From Sphingopyxis sp. BSN-002 (GTDB lineage: Bacteria > Pseudomonadota > Alphaproteobacteria > Sphingomonadales > Sphingomonadaceae), in NCBI RefSeq assembly GCF_022024275.1, contig NZ_CP091804.1, positions 1,116,001-1,180,000 of the forward strand: a DNA stretch of 64,000 nt, read 5' to 3'. The first letter of the stretch is position 1; every line of letters begins with the position of its first letter. Under the pieces are notes generated by a model. It saw only the letters and a list, made by a program, of their open reading frames with translations, was not told the DNA's origin and made no database searches. Position numbers and translations under genes: made by a program. Positions 7,677-15,150 of this stretch are shown here, piece after piece.

Positions 7677-9311
7677 TCAGCGGGTAACTTCGAACGGCAG
7701 CCTGTACCCCTCGAGCCCCGCGCGGATCGCCTTCTTGTCGATCTTGCCGGTCGGCCCCAGCGGCACCTCCTCGACGAAAAGGACATCGTCGGGCATCCAC
7801 CATTTCGCGATCTTGCCGTCGAGATAGGCCTTCAGATCATCGGCGCAGGCCGCGGCGCCCGGTTTCAGCTGGCAGAGCAGAATCGGACGCTCATCCCATT
7901 TGGGATGTGCGATGCCGACGACGGCGGCGTTGGCCACGGCCTCGTGCCCCATCGCGATATTCTCGATCTCGATCGAACTGATCCACTCGCCGCCCGATTT
8001 GACGACGTCCTTCGCCCGGTCGGTGATCTGCATATAGCCTTCGCCGTCGATCGTGCTGACGTCGCCGGTGTCGAAGAAGCCCTCTTCGTCGAGAACATCG
8101 CCGCCCTCGCCGCCGAAATAGGCGCCCGCGATCGTCGGCCCCTTGATCATCAGTCGCCCGGGCGTCCGGCCGTCGTGGGGCAGCCGGTTGCCGGCATCGT
8201 CGACCAGCTTCATCTCGAGCCCGCAAAGCAGCCGCCCCTGCTTCAGTTTGTATGCCATCTGCTCGTCGTCGGCCTTCGCCGCGACCGAGGCGTTAGGCAC
8301 CGACACGGTTCCAAGCGGCGACGTCTCGGTCATCCCCCATCCCTGGATGACATCGACGCCATAATCGTCGCGGAAGGTCCGGATGATCGATTCCGGACAG
8401 GCCGACCCGCCGATCGTCACGCGCTCCAGCGTGGTGAAGCGCTTGCCGTTTTCCTGCATGTACTGGAGGAGCATCTGCCAGACGGTCGGCACCGCGGCCG
8501 AATAGGTCACGCCTTCCTGCTCGATCAGGTTGTAGATCGATTCGCCGTCCATCCGCTGCCCCGGCAGCACCAGCTTCGCACCGACCGCGGGCGCCGAATA
8601 GACGACACCCCACGCATTGGCGTGATACATCGGCACCACCAGCAGAACCGTATCGCGCGCCGACAGTGCCAGCGCATCGCGCTGCAGCGTCATCAGCGCG
8701 TGGATGTAGTTGGAGCGATGCGAATAAAGGACCCCCTTGGGGTTCCCCGTCGTTCCGCTGGTGTAGCAAAGCCCGCACGCGGCATTCTCGTCGAAGCCGC
8801 CCCAGACATATCCGGCGGGCTGACCCGCGATCCAGTCATCGAATGCGACGGCCTCGAAGCTCGTTTCCGGCATCGACGCGGCATCGCAAAAGAAGATCAC
8901 CTTCTCGATCGACGGCACCTGGGGCAACAACGCCTCGACCAGATCGGCGGTGGCCGGATCGGCGATCAGCAGCCGGTCTCCGGCGTGGTTCGCGATATAG
9001 GCGATCTGTTCGAGGAACAGCCGGGGGTTGAGCGTGTGGAGGACAACCCCCATCCCGGCCGCGCCGTACCACGCCGCCAGGTGCCGGGCGCTGTTCCAGC
9101 CCATCGTCGCAACCCGATCACCGCGCTTCATGCCGGCGGCGGCCAGCGCGTTCGAAACCCGCTTCGCATCGGCGTGAATGGCGGCATAGGTCGATCGGGT
9201 GACCCGCCCCTCGGCATCGCGCGAGACGATTTCGCGTTCGCCGTGCCACACAGCCGCATGGTCGATGATCCGGTCGACCGTCAGCGGCACATTCTGCATC
9301 AAACCGTCCAT
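7677..9311 (-). CDS. Acyl-CoA synthetase (AMP-forming), first gene of the kinase/enolase operon
   Basis: A complete 544-residue ANL-superfamily ligase. It shows the P-loop TSGTTGNPKG, the adenine-binding GWGMTETSPL and the C-terminal hinge ITDRAKDVVKSGGEW, with the catalytic lysine in GPTGKIDKKAIR near the end. The class is that of medium/long-chain and methylmercaptopropionate-type ligases. It is exported nowhere and should act on an acid brought in or made in the cell. The promoter region carries the palindromic operator 31 bp upstream of the ATG. The gene heads a minus-strand operon continuing to 2637, so CoA activation may be the first step of the pathway. Confidence 0.9.
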   Translation of the reverse strand: MDGLMQNVPLTVDRIIDHAAVWHGEREIVSRDAEGRVTRSTYAAIHADAKRVSNALAAAGMKRGDRVATMGWNSARHLAAWYGAAGMGVVLHTLNPRLFLEQIAYIANHAGDRLLIADPATADLVEALLPQVPSIEKVIFFCDAASMPETSFEAVAFDDWIAGQPAGYVWGGFDENAACGLCYTSGTTGNPKGVLYSHRSNYIHALMTLQRDALALSARDTVLLVVPMYHANAWGVVYSAPAVGAKLVLPGQRMDGESIYNLIEQEGVTYSAAVPTVWQMLLQYMQENGKRFTTLERVTIGGSACPESIIRTFRDDYGVDVIQGWGMTETSPLGTVSVPNASVAAKADDEQMAYKLKQGRLLCGLEMKLVDDAGNRLPHDGRTPGRLMIKGPTIAGAYFGGEGGDVLDEEGFFDTGDVSTIDGEGYMQITDRAKDVVKSGGEWISSIEIENIAMGHEAVANAAVVGIAHPKWDERPILLCQLKPGAAACADDLKAYLDGKIAKWWMPDDVLFVEEVPLGPTGKIDKKAIRAGLEGYRLPFEVTR

Positions 9312-9341
9312 GCGGCGGGCCTCTCCCTCATTCTCCAGAAA

Positions 9342-9355
9342 GATAGTATACTAAG
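9342..9355. promoter_or_regulatory. Palindromic operator, copy 2
   Basis: GATAGTATACTAAG matches the consensus at 12 of 14 positions and contains the self-complementary core TAGTATACTA. It is 31 bp upstream of the CoA ligase ATG and about 105 bp upstream of the divergent marR-type gene at 9460, so the ligase operon is the more likely target. Confidence 0.65.
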
Positions 9356-9459
9356 CATTTCGACAATGCAACGCCCCGCGCCTTGCCTCGCTCGCGCCGC
9401 TCTTATAGCGTGCCTGTGTCGGCGATCTGCCGGCAAACAGGGGCTATCGTCGGCGTAAC

Positions 9460-9894
9460 ATGCGCACCAATCAACTCATCATCGCGCTTTTCCAGCGCTT
9501 CTGCTGGCTCGACGAGGGCTTGCAGGCGCGGCTCCATGACCGCGGCTGGCCCGATGTAAGTCGTCCGCAATCGATGGTGATGACCAATATCGTCAGCGGC
9601 ATCGTTCGCCCTTCGGACATCGCGCGCAACCTTGGCGTGTCGCGTCAGGCAATCCACAGCACGATCAACCAGATGGTCGGGCTCGGCATGATCAAGCTCG
9701 CACCCGACCCCGACGACCGGCGGCACATGATCGTGTCGTTGACCGAAACGGGCGCGCGGATGCGGCAGGATGCCCAGCGCGCGATGGATGCACTGTCCGA
9801 CCAGCTCGCCGAGCGGCTGGGTCACGACCGCTTCGATGCACTGCTCGCAACGCTCGAAGCCGACTGGGGCGACAATATCGAGCGCAAGCCCTAG
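9460..9894 (+). CDS. MarR-family transcriptional regulator (first)
   Basis: A 144-residue winged-helix regulator. The recognition region IARNLGVSRQAIHSTINQMV is followed by a wing with DPDDRRHMIVSLT, the MarR hallmark. It is divergent from the CoA-ligase operon and its 3' end overlaps the FMN reductase tail by 4 bp. It is one of two candidates for binding the cluster palindromes. The N-terminal region is short and the ligand is unknown. Confidence 0.87.
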   Translation: MRTNQLIIALFQRFCWLDEGLQARLHDRGWPDVSRPQSMVMTNIVSGIVRPSDIARNLGVSRQAIHSTINQMVGLGMIKLAPDPDDRRHMIVSLTETGARMRQDAQRAMDALSDQLAERLGHDRFDALLATLEADWGDNIERKP

Positions 9895-10466
9895 GTTGCA
9901 AGCGCCCGGGCGACGGTGACGAGTCGGCTCGCCGTCATGTCGACCAACGAGGCCGGCAGCGCATCCTTCAGCTTTCCGGTTTCGTCGAAAGCCGCATGCG
10001 CATTCGGAATCAGGACCTGTTCGGGGATCACGATCGTCTGAATGGTCGAGAGAATCTGACGAAGGTGCATCAGACCGCGAAGGCCGCCGAACGGGCTGAT
10101 CGATGCCGACATGACTGCACTCGCCTTGCCGCGATAGGCGCTGAGCGCAACGAGCGATTCCTCGCCGGTGGGACGCGACGCCCAGTCGATCGCGTTCTTG
10201 AGCAGGGGCGAAACGGAGCCATTATATTCGGGCGAGACGAACAGCAGCCCGTCCTGCGCCGCAAACAGCGTCTTCAGCCGTCCTGCGTCGGCCGGAAAAT
10301 TGTCGGCTTCAAGGGCGGCCGAATAGAGCGGCAGATCGAAGCCCGCGAGGTCGACGTCGGTAACGACGGCACCCTGCGCTTCAAGCGCCTCGATCGCCAG
10401 TTTCCCCAGCGCGCGATTGAACGACCCCTCACGCACGCTCCCGACGACGACGGCAATCCTGATCAA
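9891..10466 (-). CDS. NADPH-dependent FMN reductase / quinone reductase family protein
   Basis: A 191-residue flavodoxin-like protein. The FMN phosphate loop GSVREGSFNRAL is at the N-terminus and SPEYNGSVSP at about residues 78-87 is the second family signature. It should reduce flavin or quinones with NAD(P)H in the cytoplasm. The start is TTG at 10466, preceded by GGGGAGGG. A palindromic operator sits 22 bp upstream. It could supply reduced flavin to an oxygenase outside the window or protect against quinones; no flavin monooxygenase is visible here. Confidence 0.88.
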   Translation of the reverse strand: MIRIAVVVGSVREGSFNRALGKLAIEALEAQGAVVTDVDLAGFDLPLYSAALEADNFPADAGRLKTLFAAQDGLLFVSPEYNGSVSPLLKNAIDWASRPTGEESLVALSAYRGKASAVMSASISPFGGLRGLMHLRQILSTIQTIVIPEQVLIPNAHAAFDETGKLKDALPASLVDMTASRLVTVARALAT

Positions 10467-10487
10467 TGGTCCCTCCCCTGCAATATA

Positions 10488-10501
10488 GTTAGAATACTAA
10501 C
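10488..10501. promoter_or_regulatory. Palindromic operator, copy 3
   Basis: GTTAGAATACTAAC is a palindrome with one mismatched pair and shares the TTAG/CTAA arms of the other copies. It is 22 bp upstream of the FMN reductase start, where it would overlap the promoter or leader. It also lies just beyond the 3' end of the second marR-type gene. Confidence 0.65.
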
Positions 10502-10533
10502 TTATTGCACGCGGAGTGCAAGGGGCCCCGATT

Positions 10534-11040
10534 TCAGGCCTTGATATCCGACAGCGTCGACAGCTTGGCGGTCTCGTCGGCAAGATTGTCGATCACGCGC
10601 CGCATCAGCTTCTGCAGCGTCTCGACCTCCGCATCGGTCATTCCGCGTGTCGCGACCTCATGAACCTCGGCGTTCATCGGGGCGAGGACCAGCTCGAGCT
10701 TTTTCGCATGCGGCGTCAGATAGATGAAGGTCTTGCGGCGATCGTCCTCGGTCTTCTTGCGTGTGATGAACCCCGCCTTTTCAAGGCCCTTCAGCGCCAC
10801 GACGGTCGTCGGCTCGCGCATCCCGACCCGCTCGCTGAGTTCGCGCTGGGTGATCCCGTCCTCGCGCCACAATTGACGGAGAAAGCGCCATTGCCCCGCC
10901 GAGACGTCGTGCGTCAGCGTTCCGCGTTCGAGCAGCCGCGAAAAGGAACGGAAAACGATACGCGCGAGATAGCCGATGCTGTTTTCCGGGTTCGTGTAAT
11001 ATTCCGCCGGATGCCGGAAGCCCTCGTTCTTCTTTGCCAA
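10534..11040 (-). CDS. MarR-family transcriptional regulator (second)
   Basis: A 168-residue winged-helix protein. The helix-turn-helix spans QRELSERVGMREPTTVVALK and the wing contains KKTEDDRRKTFIYLT. The long N-terminal helix (YTNPENSIGYLARIVFRSF) would form the dimer interface, as in regulators of aromatic catabolism. The start is TTG at 11040 after AAAGGGG. It is divergent from the LeuD-type gene, with the best operator copy between them, which favours this protein as the regulator of the cluster and of itself (inference). Confidence 0.88.
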   Translation of the reverse strand: MAKKNEGFRHPAEYYTNPENSIGYLARIVFRSFSRLLERGTLTHDVSAGQWRFLRQLWREDGITQRELSERVGMREPTTVVALKGLEKAGFITRKKTEDDRRKTFIYLTPHAKKLELVLAPMNAEVHEVATRGMTDAEVETLQKLMRRVIDNLADETAKLSTLSDIKA

Positions 11041-11137
11041 AGATTTTCCCCTTTGTCCGAACCTTAGAGCCCTATGATTCAGGCGGCAATATGCTTCGGC
11101 ACACCGATATGATTGGACAAGGCGGCTGACCGATTAT

Positions 11138-11153
11138 ACTTAGTATACTAAGT
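11138..11153. promoter_or_regulatory. Palindromic operator, copy 4 (perfect 16-bp palindrome)
   Basis: ACTTAGTATACTAAGT is a perfect 16-bp inverted repeat and the best of the five related sites. It lies between the divergent second marR-type gene and the LeuD-type gene, ending 15 bp before the proposed CTG start and just upstream of AAAGGAG. Bound protein would block the LeuD-type gene directly. Confidence 0.75.
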
Positions 11154-11168
11154 TAAAGGAGCAGGTCC

Positions 11169-11750
11169 CTGGAAAAATTCGCCCGCCTGACCGCAGTCGC
11201 CGCGCCGCTGGCGCTCGCCAATGTAGACACCGACATGGTCATACCGGCCCGCTTCATGAAAGCCCTGACGCGCGCGGGACTCGGACGGCATCTGTTTCAG
11301 GAACTCCGCTATGACGCCGCTGGCGGCGAGCGCCCCGATTTCATCCTGAATCGCGGCGCTTGCCGCCAGGCACAGATATTGATCGCGGATCGCAATTTCG
11401 GGTGCGGGTCGTCGCGCGAGCACGCCGTCTGGGCGCTCGCCGATTTCGGGATCCGATGCATCGTCGCGCCGAGTTTCGGCGACATATTCTCGGGTAATGC
11501 GCGCAAGAACGGCCTGCTCCTGATCCGCCTTCCCGACGCGCTGTGCGAACAGCTTCGCAACGAGGTGGAGCTCGCGCAATTCGCGCCGGTCACTATCGAT
11601 CTGGTCGATCAGCGGATCACGCTGGCGTCAGCCGAGGAGATTATGTTCGAAGTCGACCCCGACGACCGGCGGACGCTGCTGGAGGGTCTCGACGACATAG
11701 CGCGGACGATGCGGCACGAGACCGCAATCGCACGCTTCGAAAGGGCCTAG
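11169..11750 (+). CDS. Isopropylmalate dehydratase-type small subunit (LeuD-like)
   Basis: The small swivelling subunit of an aconitase-superfamily hydro-lyase, 193 residues, normal for LeuD. The conserved N-terminal motif ([20 protein letters not shown]) starts right after codon 11169, which is CTG; no ATG, GTG or TTG exists between it and the in-frame TAA at 11154. AAAGGAG ends 7 nt before it. The first ATG, at 11235, would delete the conserved NVDTD segment. [14 protein letters not shown] is the substrate-binding signature. The partner LeuC-type gene is convergent on the other strand and overlaps by 4 bp. In this cluster, a catabolic C4-C7 hydroxy-diacid dehydratase is more likely than leucine synthesis. 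Confidence 0.85.
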   Translation: MEKFARLTAVAAPLALANVDTDMVIPARFMKALTRAGLGRHLFQELRYDAAGGERPDFILNRGACRQAQILIADRNFGCGSSREHAVWALADFGIRCIVAPSFGDIFSGNARKNGLLLIRLPDALCEQLRNEVELAQFAPVTIDLVDQRITLASAEEIMFEVDPDDRRTLLEGLDDIARTMRHETAIARFERA

Positions 11751-13165
11751 CCGAGGCTGGCGGGATCGGCGATGCATCCCGCGATCGCGCTTGCCGCGGC
11801 AAGGGCCGGGCTCATCAGATGGGTCCGTCCTCCCCGTCCCTGCCGGTTTTCGAAATTGCGGTTCGAGGTCGCGGCACACCGCTCGCCCGGTTGCAGACGA
11901 TCCGCATTCATCCCGACGCACATCGAACATCCGGGCTCGCGCCAGTCGAAGCCCGCCGATTGCAGGACCCGATCGAGCCCCTCCGCTTCCGCCTGCCTTT
12001 TGACGAGGCCCGAACCGGGCACCACCATCGCCCTGACGTGCGGTGCGACGCGGCGCCCCCGGGCGATATCCGCGACGACACGCAGATCCTCGATGCGGCT
12101 GTTCGTACAGCTTCCGATAAAGACGCGATCGAGCCGCGTGCCCGCGATCGGCGTCCCCGGCATCAGGTCCATATAGGCGAGGGCGCGTTCGGCAGCGGCA
12201 CGTTCCTCGGCGTCCGGAAATGTTGCGGGATCGGGAATCGGAGTATCGACGGCGATAACCTGTGACGGGTTCGTGCCCCAGCTTACCATCGGTCGCACGG
12301 CGGCGGCGTCAACGCGGACTTCGCGATCGAACAGCGCGCCCGCATCGGTCGGGAGGCCGCTCCAGCGCGTCAGCGCCGCAGCCAGCGCCGCGCCCGCGGG
12401 CACCGCCGGACGCCCCTCCAGATAGGAGAATGTCGTGTCGTCGGGGCCGATCAGTCCCGCGCGCGCGCCCATTTCGATGCTGAGGTTGCACAGCGTCATC
12501 CGCCCTTCCATCGACAGCTTCCGCACAGCCGGCCCCGCATATTCGATGACATGTCCCGTCGCGCCATCGACCCCGATCACCGCCAGCAGATGGAGCGCCA
12601 GATCCTTGGCATGGACGTGCGCGGCCAACCGCCCCTCAACGTGGATGCGCATGTTGCGCGATTTGCGCTGCCGGATCGTCTGGGTCGCCAGCACATGCTC
12701 GACCTCGGAGGTTCCGATCCCGAAGGCCAGCGCGCCGAACGCGCCATGGGTCGAGGTATGGCTGTCGCCGCAAACGATCGTCATCCCAGGCTGCGAACGC
12801 CCCTGCTCGGGCCCGACGACATGCACGATCCCGCCCCGTGGATCGCCCAGCGGGAAATTCTCGATCCCGAACCGGCGCGTGTTGTCGACAAGCGCCTCGA
12901 GCTGCGCCCGTGCCTCCGGATCGGACACACCCGCAGTTCCCGCCGCCTGCCCGGCGGTCGGCACATTATGGTCGGAAAGGGCCAGCGCCAGTTCGGGCCG
13001 GCGGACCGGCCGTCCTGCCGCGACCAGTCCGGCGAACGCCTGCGGCGAGGTGACTTCATGCAACAGATGCAGATCGATATAGAGGATCGTCTCGCCATCG
13101 TCGTCCGCAACGGCATGCGCATCCCATATCTTGTCATAGAGTGTGCGCGGAAAGGGCCGTGTCAT
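11747..13165 (-). CDS. Isopropylmalate dehydratase-type large subunit (LeuC-like)
   Basis: The 472-residue Fe-S subunit of an aconitase-family hydro-lyase. The three cluster cysteines are visible: one in [12 protein letters not shown] and two in [34 protein letters not shown] and the C-terminal [17 protein letters not shown] are family signatures. It should form a heterodimer with the LeuD-like protein at 11169-11750, yet the genes face each other tail to tail, each with its own upstream operator copy. True leuCD are normally in one operon beside leuB, which is absent here. The exact hydroxy-diacid substrate (for example a methylated malate) is unknown. Confidence 0.9.
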   Translation of the reverse strand: MTRPFPRTLYDKIWDAHAVADDDGETILYIDLHLLHEVTSPQAFAGLVAAGRPVRRPELALALSDHNVPTAGQAAGTAGVSDPEARAQLEALVDNTRRFGIENFPLGDPRGGIVHVVGPEQGRSQPGMTIVCGDSHTSTHGAFGALAFGIGTSEVEHVLATQTIRQRKSRNMRIHVEGRLAAHVHAKDLALHLLAVIGVDGATGHVIEYAGPAVRKLSMEGRMTLCNLSIEMGARAGLIGPDDTTFSYLEGRPAVPAGAALAAALTRWSGLPTDAGALFDREVRVDAAAVRPMVSWGTNPSQVIAVDTPIPDPATFPDAEERAAAERALAYMDLMPGTPIAGTRLDRVFIGSCTNSRIEDLRVVADIARGRRVAPHVRAMVVPGSGLVKRQAEAEGLDRVLQSAGFDWREPGCSMCVGMNADRLQPGERCAATSNRNFENRQGRGGRTHLMSPALAAASAIAGCIADPASLG

Positions 13166-13194
13166 CGAATGGTCTTGCGTAGCGCCTGAAAATA

Positions 13195-13208
13195 CTTAGA
13201 TAACTAAC
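13195..13208. promoter_or_regulatory. Palindromic operator, copy 5 (degenerate)
   Basis: CTTAGATAACTAAC matches the consensus at 10 of 14 positions and keeps both TTAG and CTAA arms. It is 30 bp upstream of the LeuC-like ATG and about 100 bp upstream of the divergent hydratase gene. It is the weakest copy by sequence, supported mainly by its position. Confidence 0.5.
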
Positions 13209-13306
13209 TTATAGTCAGCACCGCCCGAAACGGGCAAGGACTTTCAACGCCAGCGCTCGACATCAGTCATCATTATTCATTTTTTTCATATCTTTAGGGG
13301 CATAAT

Positions 13307-14077
13307 TTGGTTGATCATCAAGCCTGCGCCGCGCGAATCCGGGCCGCCTACACGGGCCGTACCCTCCCCCCGATCCGCCATGCCGAGCCCGACGCGACCC
13401 TGACGGACGCGTACGCGATCCAGACGCTCAATCGCGATCACTGGGTGGCGGAGGGGCGAACGATCGTCGGCGCCAAGATCGGCCTGACATCGAAAGCCGT
13501 GCAAACGCAGCTCGGGGTCGACCAGCCCGATTTCGGCGTGCTGTTCGCCGACATGCAGGTTTTGGATACGGTGACTCCCGGCCGCCTGCTGCAACCGAAG
13601 GTCGAGGCCGAAATCGCCTTCGTTCTCGGCCGCGACATTACCGCGAGCGGCGATGATCCGGCCGGACTGGCCGGAGCAATCGCCTATGCGCTTCCTGCGC
13701 TCGAGATCGTCGACAGCCGCATCGCCGACTGGGACATCGGGATGGTCGATACGGTCGCCGACAACGCGTCGTCGGGACTCTTCGTTCTGGGCACCGAACC
13801 CGTCGATATCGGCGGCCTCGACCTTGCCGGATGCACGATGACCATGGCAAAAAACGGAGCTGTGGCATCGCAGGGCAGCGGCGCGGCCTGCCTTGGCAAT
13901 CCGCTGAACGCGCTCGAATGGCTCGTCTCGATGCGCATCGTACGCGGCGAACCGCTCAGGGCCGGCGACATCATTCTTTCGGGCGCGTTGGGTCCGATGG
14001 TCCCCGCAACGCCGGGAGACCGCTTCGAGGCCGGGATTGAAGGCATCGGCGGCATCGGCGTGACATTTGCCCGATAG
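13307..14077 (+). CDS. 2-keto-4-pentenoate hydratase family protein (MhpD-like)
   Basis: A 256-residue fumarylacetoacetase-fold protein of the MhpD/DmpE/DmpH type, which hydrate or decarboxylate 2-oxo-enoic acids using a divalent metal. Signatures are GAKIGLTS, DFGVLFADM, the metal-binding PKVEAEIAFVL (two Glu) and LEIVDSRIADW. The start is TTG at 13307 behind AGGGG, in a noticeably AT-rich leader. It is divergent from the LeuC-like gene and shares its operator region; an EamA-type transporter follows 99 bp downstream on the same strand. No ring-cleavage dioxygenase or 4-hydroxy-2-oxovalerate aldolase is in the window, so a standard meta-cleavage role cannot be claimed. Confidence 0.88.
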   Translation: MVDHQACAARIRAAYTGRTLPPIRHAEPDATLTDAYAIQTLNRDHWVAEGRTIVGAKIGLTSKAVQTQLGVDQPDFGVLFADMQVLDTVTPGRLLQPKVEAEIAFVLGRDITASGDDPAGLAGAIAYALPALEIVDSRIADWDIGMVDTVADNASSGLFVLGTEPVDIGGLDLAGCTMTMAKNGAVASQGSGAACLGNPLNALEWLVSMRIVRGEPLRAGDIILSGALGPMVPATPGDRFEAGIEGIGGIGVTFAR

Positions 14078-14176
14078 CCGATACGGTTTGCCGGGAACGG
14101 CGCGGGCGGCCGCTCGCGAGGGGAGACGAACGATTCCGCAAGACCATGAACCAGGCAGCCGGAGGTTGCGCCCGGC

Positions 14177-15088
14177 ATGAATCCCGTCTGGCTCCCTGCC
14201 TCGCTGCTCGGCGGCCTTTTCCAGGCATGGCGCACCGCGCTTCAGCAGCGCCTGCGGTCTGAACTCAGCGTCAGCGGCGCGGGCTTGGTACGCTATCTCT
14301 ACGGGCTTCCCTTCGCATTCGCTTTCGCGGTCCTGTGGCTCGGGATTCCCGGCACCCCGGTTCCGGCAGCGACAACGCAATTCCTCGGCTTTTCGGCCGC
14401 AGGCGCCATCACGCAGATGGCGGGGACTATCCTGCTGATCATGGCTTTCGGCCATCGAGGCTTCGTCGTCGGCACGGCGTTCTCGAAAACCGAGGCGATC
14501 CAGGCCGCGCTGGTAACCGCGCTGTTTCTCGACGAGCATCTTCCCCTGCTCGCGTGGGCCGGCATCGTCGTCGGCGTCGCGGGCGTGCTGATACTGGCGC
14601 TCGCGGGACAGGGCATTACCGCCCGCCAGATCGGACAAGCCCTGCGCCAGCCCGCCGCGCTATGCGGCCTTGGCGCGGGTTCGATGTTCGCCTGCGCCGC
14701 GATCGCGATCAAGCTTGCGACCGCAGAACTGAAGGGGGTCGATACGATCGGATCCGCGCTGGTCACGCTCGTTGTGGTGATGGCGATCCAAAGCGTCCTG
14801 CACCTCGCGTGGATCGTGGCCCGCGATCGCGAAACCCTGCGCGGCGTCTGGCGATCGTGGCGGACGTCGGGTCAGGTCGGACTGCTCTCGGCCCTTGGCT
14901 CGGCCTGCTGGTACACCGGATTTGCGGCGGCACCCGCCGCGCTCGTACGCATCGTCGGGCAGGTCGAGGTGATCTTCACGATCGCCTTCGCGCATTTCTA
15001 TCTGCGCGATACCGTACGCTGGCACGAGGTTCTGGGCCTGCTGCTCGTCGCCGCCGGCGTCATTCTGGCCCTCATCGCTGCCGCATGA
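14177..15088 (+). CDS. EamA/DMT-family transporter
   Basis: A 303-residue inner-membrane protein with about ten hydrophobic segments in two homologous halves, typical of drug/metabolite transporters. The start ATG has GGAGG 11 nt upstream. It follows the hydratase gene on the same strand, with no operator copy between, so the two may be co-transcribed. It could import the pathway substrate or export an intermediate. The family covers too many solutes to name one. It converges with the beta-glucosidase gene. Confidence 0.85.
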   Translation: MNPVWLPASLLGGLFQAWRTALQQRLRSELSVSGAGLVRYLYGLPFAFAFAVLWLGIPGTPVPAATTQFLGFSAAGAITQMAGTILLIMAFGHRGFVVGTAFSKTEAIQAALVTALFLDEHLPLLAWAGIVVGVAGVLILALAGQGITARQIGQALRQPAALCGLGAGSMFACAAIAIKLATAELKGVDTIGSALVTLVVVMAIQSVLHLAWIVARDRETLRGVWRSWRTSGQVGLLSALGSACWYTGFAAAPAALVRIVGQVEVIFTIAFAHFYLRDTVRWHEVLGLLLVAAGVILALIAAA

Positions 15089-15150
15089 GCGAACGCCGCC
15101 GCGCAACGTGCGGCCAGGCTATGCAGCAGCAATCATGTTCGCCCGATCCT

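Noticed and set aside
11169-13165. Reading the LeuC/LeuD-type pair as leucine biosynthesis
   Set aside because: No leuA or leuB is nearby, the subunits are not in one operon, and both share operators with a catabolic cluster. I therefore give no leuC/leuD symbols.
13262-13300. AT-rich, T-run-containing stretch as a terminator
   Set aside because: No G+C-rich stem precedes the T run; it is better explained as the promoter/leader of the hydratase gene.
13307-14077. Complete meta-cleavage pathway for aromatic compounds
   Set aside because: Only the hydratase-family enzyme is present; no ring-cleavage dioxygenase, semialdehyde dehydrogenase or hydroxy-oxovalerate aldolase is in the window.
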